21,575 nt of DNA, taken from positions 1 to 21,575 of the forward strand of contig DCUZ01000067.1 of assembly GCA_002327305.1 (NCBI GenBank), given 5' to 3'. Position 1 is the first letter of the stretch. Each line of letters starts with the position of its first letter. The DNA comes from Holophagales bacterium UBA2201 (GTDB lineage: Bacteria; Acidobacteriota; Thermoanaerobaculia; UBA2201). Below the pieces are notes generated by a model. The model ran no database searches. It was not told the origin of the DNA and saw nothing but the letters and a program-made list of their open reading frames with translations. Made by a program: the position numbers and the translations under genes. Shown here piece after piece: positions 1 to 4,954 of the stretch.

Positions 1-27
1 TTGGAGTCTGACCCCAATTTTTGCAAT
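1..27. repeat. REP-like / IS200-family-associated end sequence
   Basis: On the minus strand this reads AAATTGGGGTCAGACTCCAA, an imperfect palindrome built around GGGGTCAGACTCC. From general knowledge, near-identical words flank REP-associated tyrosine transposase (TnpA-REP) genes in many proteobacterial and environmental genomes. It abuts the attC-like fold exactly where the consensus R' core should lie, so it may have replaced that end. No transposase is visible and the window edge cuts the region. Confidence 0.35.
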
Positions 28-94
28 TTTTGACGTTTGAATTCACCGGCCTGCGCAACTTTTCGCGCAGGTCCGGTGGAATGATGGGTTAGGC
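28..94 (-). repeat. attC-like site (integron cassette recombination site)
   Basis: Read on the minus strand, the site starts with GCCTAAC (94 to 88, a perfect R'' box RYYYAAC). It then forms a long stem CACCGG-A-CCTGCGC / GCGCAGG-CCGGTG (arms 73-78 + 65-71 and 44-56) with one unpaired base at 72, the kind of extrahelical base that sets strand choice in attC sites. After AATTCAAAC the expected R' box GTTRRRY is instead GTCAAAA (34 to 28), so the distal end is mutated or replaced. It lies just downstream of the methyltransferase gene, as expected for a cassette. Confidence 0.6.
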
Positions 95-151
95 CGATAG
101 CCCACAGCGCAAAAGTCGGCTTTGGCGAGACGGCGACCAAGACGCCAATGC

Positions 152-898
152 TCATCGCGGCATGAGCGCGAACACACCCCAGCCTAGGTACTCGCGCGTG
201 TAAGCCACATGGCGTCCAGGCTCCGAGATCAGTTTGGCTCGAACCTCTTTCGCTAACTCATCGTCGGGATTGGCTGCAAGCCATCGACGCATGGTGAGCC
301 ATTTTGCCGCTTCGTATCTGTCCCAGCCGTCTTGATTGGCCAGAACCATTTCAACAACATCGCAGCCGAGCTGACCGAAAGATGCGATAAGTTCTGGAAG
401 TACAAGAAAGTCGGAAATTGAGCTGGCAAGACATCCCTTGGCAATATTTTCCGTTGCCGGCAATTGCCGCCAATAAGGCTCGCCGATCAGGATGATTCCG
501 CCAGTGCGCAGACTGCGCGCCAGAAGCTCGATGGTGCCAGCGACGCCCCTGCCAATCCATGTGGCACCGACACAAGCGGCCACGTCGGCCTTCTCGTCAG
601 AGACGTAACCCGCCGCATCGTCGTGAATGAACTTAACTTGATGGGCAACAGCAAGTTCTTCAGCTCGCTGTTTCGCCTGTTCGGTGAACAACAGACTCAT
701 GTCGATGCCGGTGCCGATAATGCCGTGATCGCGCGCCCAGGTGCACAGCATCTCCCCCGAACCGCTGCCGAGGTCGAGCACCCGGGTCCCCCTTTCCAGA
801 CGCAGCGCCGCGCCGAGCGTGGCGAGCTTCTCGGCCGTCAGGGGGTTATGGATGCGGTGGGCGCTTTCGGTGATGTTGAAGATCCGCGGAATATCCAT
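152..898 (-). CDS. Class I SAM-dependent methyltransferase (cassette-borne)
   Basis: The 248-residue protein has a class I methyltransferase fold. Motif I is VLDLGSGSGE (residues 40-49), the acidic ribose-binding residue is D66 in GTGIDMS, and a motif II-like DDAAGYVSDEKADVAACVG stretch lies around 93-111. A post-motif IGEPYW segment follows near residue 137. This resembles UbiE/Methyltransf_11/25-type small-molecule methyltransferases; the substrate cannot be read from the sequence. The start at 898 has AAGGAGAG upstream. The gene is visibly less GC-rich than the chromosomal genes to the right. It lies between two attC-like sites in the orientation expected of an integron gene cassette, so acquisition by transfer is inferred. 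Confidence 0.85.
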   Translation of the reverse strand: MDIPRIFNITESAHRIHNPLTAEKLATLGAALRLERGTRVLDLGSGSGEMLCTWARDHGIIGTGIDMSLLFTEQAKQRAEELAVAHQVKFIHDDAAGYVSDEKADVAACVGATWIGRGVAGTIELLARSLRTGGIILIGEPYWRQLPATENIAKGCLASSISDFLVLPELIASFGQLGCDVVEMVLANQDGWDRYEAAKWLTMRRWLAANPDDELAKEVRAKLISEPGRHVAYTREYLGWGVFALMPR

Positions 899-1009
899 CG
901 CAGGAACTCTCCTTATGGGTGTGAATGGGTTCGGTCACTGCTTAGAGGCTGTGTCAGAATGAGCAAACGGAAAAATTTCCTACTACATAATGGGTCTGCC
1001 TTCTTCGAT

Positions 1010-1029
1010 GGCCACAAAATATTGTGGCC
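1010..1029. repeat. Perfect inverted repeat
   Basis: GGCCACAA and TTGTGGCC form 8-bp arms (1010-1017 and 1022-1029) around AATA, between the methyltransferase start and the upstream attC-like site. There is no T-run on either strand, so it is not a convincing terminator. A cassette-internal fold or protein-binding site is possible. Confidence 0.4.
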
Positions 1030-1062
1030 TTAAGGTGCTGAGGCGGCATTCTGCAACAGGCT

Positions 1063-1135
1063 CTTTAACGCGACCATCACCGACGGGAATGGAGCGTAGC
1101 GGATTTGCCGGTCCGAGTTGATGCTGTTGTTAGGC
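1063..1135 (-). repeat. Second attC-like site
   Basis: On the minus strand the site begins GCCTAAC (1135 to 1129, R'' consensus) and continues AACAGCATCAACTCGGAC. It closes with GTCGGTGATGG then CGCGTTAAAG (R'-like GTTAAAG at 1069-1063, where the last base departs from GTTRRRY). CATCA..C..GAC and GTC.GG.TGATG can pair with bulges, as L''/L' boxes do; the central stem is poor. Translated, the site gives NNSINSDRQIRYAPF, a tail seen on many spurious proteins predicted over attC sites. It would mark the junction between two cassettes. Confidence 0.5.
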
Positions 1136-1141
1136 AGTCTT

Positions 1142-1330
1142 TCATAATTTGACTGCATCACCCTCACCATGCCACGACTCTGTATCCCACTTGAAAGTAA
1201 AGACCAACTCCCACCACTGATGCTTCTTCTGTCCATAACGGAAATTTATCACCGCGGTGGCACCCAATGATTGTGATGGTTGGCATAACTATACTCCGGC
1301 GTAATGCCGGGTTTTGGGTGAAATGATCAT
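1142..1330 (-). pseudogene. Small decayed cassette ORF, first cassette
   Basis: One minus-strand frame runs from ATG at 1330 through an in-frame TAG (1291-1289) to TGA at 1144-1142, six bases before the attC-like site. The part after the stop encodes a protein-like tail (GATAVINFRYGQKKHQWWEL, then FKWDTESWHGEGDAVKL). GA-AVI-RYG resembles the end of small YbjQ/heavy-metal-binding-like proteins, but I do not claim that family. A TTG at 1267 could start the tail alone. An overlapping alternative frame (ATG 1286 to TGA 1164, 40 residues, starting MPTITIIGCH) has a better ribosome site, GGAG seven bases upstream, so it is unsettled which frame is real. Confidence 0.35.
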
Positions 1331-1332
1331 GA

Positions 1333-1365
1333 ATTCAACCTACCACACCCCTTTTTGCAAGTCAA
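1333..1365 (-). promoter_or_regulatory. Pc-like cassette promoter overlapping attI-like core
   Basis: On the minus strand, TTGACT (1365-1360) is followed by exactly 17 bp and TAGGTT (1342-1337), with TG-G giving an extended -10. GTTGAAT (1339-1333) overlaps the -10 and fits the GTTRRRY core of an attI insertion point. The promoter fires leftward into the cassettes, from within 50 bp of the recombinase start, which is the classic integron layout. Both sites are assigned by consensus match only. Confidence 0.45.
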
Positions 1366-1387
1366 ACATCCGTAATTTCGTGCAACG

Positions 1388-1531
1388 ATGAGCGAGCCCG
1401 TTCTTCACGATCTTCAGGGCTGGCTGAGAAGCCGAAAGCGGGTGCCTGAAAAGCACATTCCCTTCTTCGCACGATGGGCCGCCTGTTTCCTGGCATTGAG
1501 GAAAAGCCGTGCGGACCTGTCGTGGAACCCG
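1388..1531 (+). pseudogene. Truncated tyrosine recombinase N-terminus (integron-integrase-like)
   Basis: From ATG 1388 the frame encodes about 47 residues that look like the SAM-like core-binding domain of a tyrosine recombinase: LQGWLRSRKRVPEKHIPFF, then ARWAACFLALRKSR. The 'VPEKHIPFF.RW...FL' pattern is typical of integron integrases and related recombinases in Deltaproteobacteria and Acidobacteria. The catalytic half (R..H-x-x-R..Y) is absent in all three frames up to kbl, and the open frame beyond about 1531 has no recognisable similarity, so this is a 5' fragment. It diverges from the attC-bearing array as intI does. A fragment of another recombinase family remains possible. Confidence 0.5.
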
Positions 1532-1689
1532 ATGCACATCCCCGCGGCGGAAAGCGTCGGGCCGGTATGGGCAGTCCTGTCACCGGTTCAGGGCCGCAGA
1601 ATTTCGCAACATGCCGAACGCAGCCAGGGCAAGCATGGGGGCGACCTACGGCCTACGGCCCACGGTCTACGGTCTACGGCCTGCCCCCC
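1532..1689. other. Non-coding spacer with CCTACGG heptamer tract
   Basis: Five in-register heptamers occupy 1645-1679 (CCTACGG, CCTACGG, CCCACGG, TCTACGG, TCTACGG). GGGGGC/GCCCCC words flank the tract and could close a hairpin over it downstream of kbl. No gene or T-run terminator is visible. Confidence 0.6.
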
Positions 1690-2889
1690 TCAAATCGCTC
1701 CCAGCTTCTTCCCCACCTTCTTGAACTTCTCCAGGGCGAACTCGATGTGCCCCGGCTCGTGGGCGGCACTGATCTGGACGCGGATGCGGCTCTTGCCCTT
1801 GGGGACGACGGGGTAGTAGAAGCCGATGACGTAGATCCCCTCGTCGAGCAGGGCGTTGGCGAACTCCTGGCTCAGTTTGGCGTCGTCGGGCCTATGGCCG
1901 AAGAGGACGGGGACGATGGGGTGGGTGCCGGGGACGATGCGGAACCCGGCCGCTTCCATCCCGTCCCGGAAGCGCCGGGTGTTGGCCATGAGGCGCTCCC
2001 GCAGTTCGCCCGATTCCTCCAGGATCTTGATCACCTCGATCGTGGCCCCCGCGATGGCCGGGGCGAGGGAGTTGGAGAAGAGGTACGGGCGGGAGCGCTG
2101 GCGGAGGAGGTCCACGATCTCCTGCCGGCCGGCGACGCAGCCGCCGGAGGCCCCGCCCAGGGCCTTGCCGAAGGTGGTGGTGACGATGTCCACGCGGTCC
2201 ATGCAGTCGCAGTATTCGTGCGTTCCCCGGCCGGTGGGGCCGATGAATCCGGTGGCGTGGCTGTCGTCCACCATCACCAGGGCCTCGTAGCGGTCGGCGA
2301 GATCGCAGATTGCGTTCACCTTCGCGATGATGCCGTCCATGGAAAAGACGCCGTCGGTGACGATGATCTTGTGTTTCGCCTCCCGGGCCTGGATGAGCTG
2401 GTCCTCCAGGTCCTCCATGTCGTTGTTGCGGTACCGGAAGCGGCGGGCCCTGGAGAGGCGGACGCCGTCGATGATGGAGGCGTGGTTGAGCTCGTCGGAG
2501 ATGATGGCGTCATTCTCGTCGAGGAGGGTCTCGAAGACGCCGCCATTGGCGTCGAAGGCGGAGGAGTAGAGGATGGCGTCGTCGGTGCCCAGGAAGCGGG
2601 CGATGGAGCGCTCGAGTTCCTTGTGGACCTCCTGGGTCCCGCAGATGAACCGGACCGAGGCCATGCCGAACCCGTACCGGAAGAAGGTGTAGTTGCAGGC
2701 GGCCATGACGCGCGGCTCGTTGCAGAGGCCGAGGTAATTATTGGCGCAGAAGTTGAGGACTTTGAGGCCGGCGGCGGTGCGGATCTCCACCCCCTGGGGG
2801 CCGGCGAGGACCCGTTCGGTCTTGTAAAGGCCGGCGTCGCGGATTTCCCGCAGTTTCTGCGTCAGGACTTGCTTGTAGGAGCCGTACAT
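1690..2889 (-). CDS. kbl: Glycine C-acetyltransferase (2-amino-3-ketobutyrate CoA ligase)
   Basis: This is a PLP-dependent alpha-oxoamine synthase that cleaves 2-amino-3-ketobutyrate with CoA to glycine and acetyl-CoA in threonine degradation. The 399 residues match the usual length (about 395-400). Visible features are NFCANNYLGLCNEP near residue 46, GFGMASVRFICGTQ, ISDELNHASIIDG, VDDSHATG and the Schiff-base lysine in TTTFGKALGGASGG. The start at 2889 is chosen over an upstream in-frame ATG (2952) because GGGAG lies just upstream, the family begins here, and the upstream ATG lies inside the promoter. KBL is preferred over related AONS/SPT enzymes because of the FICGTQ and DDSHATGFIGPTGRG context. 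The usual partner tdh is not adjacent. Confidence 0.95.
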   Translation of the reverse strand: MYGSYKQVLTQKLREIRDAGLYKTERVLAGPQGVEIRTAAGLKVLNFCANNYLGLCNEPRVMAACNYTFFRYGFGMASVRFICGTQEVHKELERSIARFLGTDDAILYSSAFDANGGVFETLLDENDAIISDELNHASIIDGVRLSRARRFRYRNNDMEDLEDQLIQAREAKHKIIVTDGVFSMDGIIAKVNAICDLADRYEALVMVDDSHATGFIGPTGRGTHEYCDCMDRVDIVTTTFGKALGGASGGCVAGRQEIVDLLRQRSRPYLFSNSLAPAIAGATIEVIKILEESGELRERLMANTRRFRDGMEAAGFRIVPGTHPIVPVLFGHRPDDAKLSQEFANALLDEGIYVIGFYYPVVPKGKSRIRVQISAAHEPGHIEFALEKFKKVGKKLGAI

Positions 2890-2923
2890 GGGATTCTCCC
2901 GTGGGCTGGATTTCGAACCGGAT

Positions 2924-2952
2924 ACTCTACTCCATTCGGGTCCGGTTTTCAA
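2924..2952 (-). promoter_or_regulatory. Sigma-70-type promoter of kbl
   Basis: On the minus strand, TTGAAA (2952-2947) is followed by exactly 17 bp and TAGAGT (2929-2924), placing the transcript start near 2917 with a leader of about 28 nt before the kbl ATG. Confidence 0.5.
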
Positions 2953-3268
2953 TTAAAACAGGGAGAAGAGAGACAGGAGAAGAGAGACGGGAGCAAGGGA
3001 GCGACAGGCGCCGCCGCCTGGGGGGCACACGGAATGAAAAACGGCCTGGAGCGTGAACTCCAAGGCCGTTGGCTTCAATAAATAAAATACCGGCGGGAGG
3101 CGATGGCTGGATGATGGATGGAGGATGGATGGAGGATTATTGATGGCGGATGGCGAGTGGGTGGATAGGATGGTTTAAGGCAGGCGATGGATGTAGGTGG
3201 ATGAGGTGAGATGAGAGATGGCTTCCTCCCGCCGGTAAATCTGGTTGACTTGGCAAAGAACGGTGTCG
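2953..3268. other. Gene-free spacer with purine-rich and GATG-rich repeats
   Basis: Two near-identical 15-bp units (GGGAGAAGAGAGACA / GGAGAAGAGAGACGG) lie at 2961-2990. A long degenerate GGATGGAT/GATGG tract fills about 3101-3222. The only other structure is the terminator hairpin at 3036-3070. No open reading frame here looks coding. Confidence 0.6.
3036..3070 (-). terminator. Rho-independent terminator, minus strand
   Basis: Read on the minus strand, AACGGCCTTGGAG and CTCCAGGCCGTT pair around a 6-nt loop with one bulged T, followed directly by a TTTTT run (the + strand reads AAAAACGGCC). It lies about 200 bp downstream of the PEGA-protein gene and would end that transcript before the kbl promoter. 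Confidence 0.75.
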
Positions 3269-3886
3269 CTATCGCTTCTGTACGAGAACAATCTCCACTT
3301 CAAGATATTCCCCCGGTTGCGCGTCCAACTCCCGCGTCGTTTCCTCATAGCCGGGGGCGTAGCATAATAGTGTATGCCTTCCGGCCGCAATTTGCAAGGG
3401 GGAATGGGTCCGCGCCAGGTCGCCGCCGGTCATCCAGAAGGCCCCGTTCAAGTAAATAACGGCATTTTCAGGGGTGACCGTCAGGGCCAGGCGCGCCGTC
3501 TCCCGGGATCCCGGCGTCGGGGGTGGGGCGGTTTCAGCCCCTTTTTCTTCCACCGGCTCCGGGGCCTGGCGCGCCACGGAGGGGGGGAGGCGGACGAGCC
3601 GGTGCTTGATGCGGGTCACCTGCCAGGGCTCCACCTGGACGGTGGCCCGGAAGATCTCGTACCCCTCCAGCCGGAACTCCAGGGTGTGGGTCCCGGGGGG
3701 GAGATAGAGGTAGTCGGGCCAGCCGTCGAAATCGTCGGCCCGGCCGAGGGCTTTCCCCTCGAGATAGACCACGGCATCATCGGGATTGACGTCGGTGTCC
3801 ACCGCCCCCACCACCGGTCCCCCCCGGGCGGGAAGAAGAACCGCCGTCAGGAGGAGGATGCCCAGCAGGAATAACATCCGTTTCAT
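3269..3886 (-). CDS. Exported protein with two PEGA domains
   Basis: The 205-residue protein has a hydrophobic signal segment (residues 4-20, FLLGILLLTAVLLPA). Two PEGA-type beta domains follow: residues about 28-97, with VVYLEGKALG and LPPGTHTLEFRLEGYE, and about 133-205, with VIYLNGAFW and IAAGRHTLLCYAPGYEE. A proline/glutamate-rich linker joins them. PEGA domains are small repeats of envelope proteins, thought to bind S-layer, peptidoglycan or partner proteins; no enzymatic residues are seen. The start at 3886 is chosen because the signal peptide begins there and a TGATACAAT promoter box ends 7 nt upstream with no Shine-Dalgarno, suggesting a leaderless message. An ATG at 3895 overlaps the -10 box and is unlikely. 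The gene is divergent from the DUF4870 gene. Confidence 0.85.
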   Translation of the reverse strand: MKRMLFLLGILLLTAVLLPARGGPVVGAVDTDVNPDDAVVYLEGKALGRADDFDGWPDYLYLPPGTHTLEFRLEGYEIFRATVQVEPWQVTRIKHRLVRLPPSVARQAPEPVEEKGAETAPPPTPGSRETARLALTVTPENAVIYLNGAFWMTGGDLARTHSPLQIAAGRHTLLCYAPGYEETTRELDAQPGEYLEVEIVLVQKR

Positions 3887-3893
3887 GCATACC

Positions 3894-3902
3894 ATTGTAT
3901 CA
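3894..3902 (-). promoter_or_regulatory. Extended -10 promoter of the PEGA gene
   Basis: TG-A-TACAAT on the minus strand, with exactly seven bases between the hexamer and the ATG at 3886, puts the transcript start at or next to the start codon. Confidence 0.5.
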
Positions 3903-3918
3903 CGCAGCGAGGGTGATT

Positions 3919-3927
3919 TGGTACAAT
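3919..3927 (+). promoter_or_regulatory. Extended -10 promoter of the DUF4870 gene
   Basis: TG-G-TACAAT lies on the + strand 30 bp before the DUF4870 start. It is back to back with the almost identical minus-strand box at 3894-3902. No good -35 hexamer is seen at 17 bp, as is common for extended -10 promoters. Confidence 0.5.
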
Positions 3928-3957
3928 GGAGGCGCACATCATCCCAGGAGGTCCACC

Positions 3958-4341
3958 ATGTCCGAAATGCCCACCCCCATGCCGCCCCCCCCGGGCCCCG
4001 TTTCCCAGGACGAAAAGACCTGGGGGATCATCGCCCACCTCTCCGCCCTCTCGGGCTACATCATCCCCCTTTTCGGTTGGATCATCGGCCCGCTGGTGGT
4101 CTATCTCATCAAGAAGGAACAGCTTCCCTTCGCCGCGGGAGAGGCCAAGTCGGCCCTCAACTTCCAGATCACCGTCGCCATCGCCGCGCTGGTCTGCTTT
4201 CCGCTGGTCTTTGTCTGCATCGGGATCCCCCTGCTGGCCTTGATCGGTCTATTTGACCTCATCTTCATGATCGTGGCGGCGGTCAAGGCCAGCGACGGGG
4301 TGCCGTACAAGTATCCCCTCACCTTCCCCTTCGTGAAATAG
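3958..4341 (+). CDS. DUF4870 (Tic20-like) small membrane protein
   Basis: The 127-residue protein starts with a proline-rich cytoplasmic tail (MPTPMPPPPGPVSQDEK). The DUF4870 signature follows: W-GIIAHLSALSGYIIPLFGWIIGPLVVYLIKK (about residues 22-53), FAAGEAKSALNFQIT (about 58-72), then two further hydrophobic helices (about 72-107). The C-terminus YKYPLTFPFVK is typical of the family. The function is unknown; the fold is related to Tic20/HOTT membrane proteins. AGGAGGT seven bases upstream fixes the start at 3958. It may be cotranscribed with the sigma-factor gene 61 bp downstream. Confidence 0.9.
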   Translation: MSEMPTPMPPPPGPVSQDEKTWGIIAHLSALSGYIIPLFGWIIGPLVVYLIKKEQLPFAAGEAKSALNFQITVAIAALVCFPLVFVCIGIPLLALIGLFDLIFMIVAAVKASDGVPYKYPLTFPFVK

Positions 4342-4402
4342 GTCCGCCGCCCTAATAATCCGGGCCCGGCCGGCGTCCTCCTCCTTGAGGAGGCCAGCAG
4401 CC

Positions 4403-4954
4403 ATGCCTGAGATCGTTGCCGAGGTAGCCATGGAAAACCCCGAACCGCTCGATGCCCTGGACGCCTTTCTGGGAGGGGAGGAGGGGGCCTTTGCGGAGGT
4501 GGTCCGCGCCTGGTATTCCCGCCTGGTGGCCTACGCCCGGTCCTTCTTGGACACCCCCGAAGAGTGCCAGGAGGCCGTCCAGGACGCCCTTCTGAAGCTC
4601 CACCAGGCCCGCCGGACCATCCGGGAGAACCCCCGCGCGTGGCTCTTCAAGGTGACGCGTAACCGGTGCCTCGACATGCAAAGGCGCGCCATCCGGGAGC
4701 GAAAGCGGACGGAGGGGGCGTTGCCGGTCTTCCCCGGCGCGGCCCTGCCCCCGCTGGAGCGCCTGGAGGTGCGGGAGGCCCTCGGGACCCTGCCCGAGCG
4801 GGACCGCGCCGTGGTGTGCCTGAAGGTCCTGGAGGGGCTCTCCTACGAGGAGATCGCTGGTGCGCTGGGGCTGACCGCCGGCAACGTGGGCTACATCCTG
4901 CATCATGCCCTCAAGAAGCTGGCCTCCATCATCCGCCCGGGAGGCAGATCATGA
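4403..4954 (+). CDS. ECF-type RNA polymerase sigma-70 factor
   Basis: The 183-residue protein has the two-domain ECF layout. Region 2 spans about residues 20-95 (AFAEVVRAWYSRLVAYARSF, EECQEAVQDALLKLHQ, NPRAWLFKVTRNRCLDMQRR). Region 4 spans about 117-176 (LPERDRAVVCLKVLEGLSYEEIAGALGLT, then GNVGYILHHALKKL). There is no region 1 or 3. The start at 4403 follows AGGAGG nine bases upstream; ATG 4430 (GAGGT upstream) is an alternative. The TGA overlaps the ATG of the next gene (ATGA), so sigma factor and membrane anti-sigma protein are translationally coupled, and the partner's N-terminal zinc finger presumably sequesters this factor. Its target promoter motif is not identified here. Confidence 0.92.
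   Translation: MPEIVAEVAMENPEPLDALDAFLGGEEGAFAEVVRAWYSRLVAYARSFLDTPEECQEAVQDALLKLHQARRTIRENPRAWLFKVTRNRCLDMQRRAIRERKRTEGALPVFPGAALPPLERLEVREALGTLPERDRAVVCLKVLEGLSYEEIAGALGLTAGNVGYILHHALKKLASIIRPGGRS

Noticed and set aside
1010..1029. Hairpin considered as a terminator
   Set aside because: No T-run on either strand and no gene ends there.
464..1033. 189-residue open frame on + opposite the methyltransferase
   Set aside because: No ribosome site or motifs; the minus frame has motif I and a Shine-Dalgarno.
1030..1236. 68-residue minus-strand ORF (MDRRSISGGSW...)
   Set aside because: Its C-terminal half is a translation of the attC-like site and its N-terminal half is out of frame with the more protein-like small ORFs.
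1296..1315. CCGGC/GCCGG hairpin followed by GTTTT on +
   Set aside because: Only a 5-bp stem and no + strand gene upstream to terminate.
2889..2952. Longer 420-residue start for kbl at 2952
   Set aside because: The first 21 residues are not family-like, overlap the TTGAAA-17-TAGAGT promoter, and ATG 2889 has GGGAG upstream.
1474..3081. 535-residue open frame on + opposite kbl
   Set aside because: Antisense shadow of kbl; kbl has all catalytic motifs, a promoter and a ribosome site.
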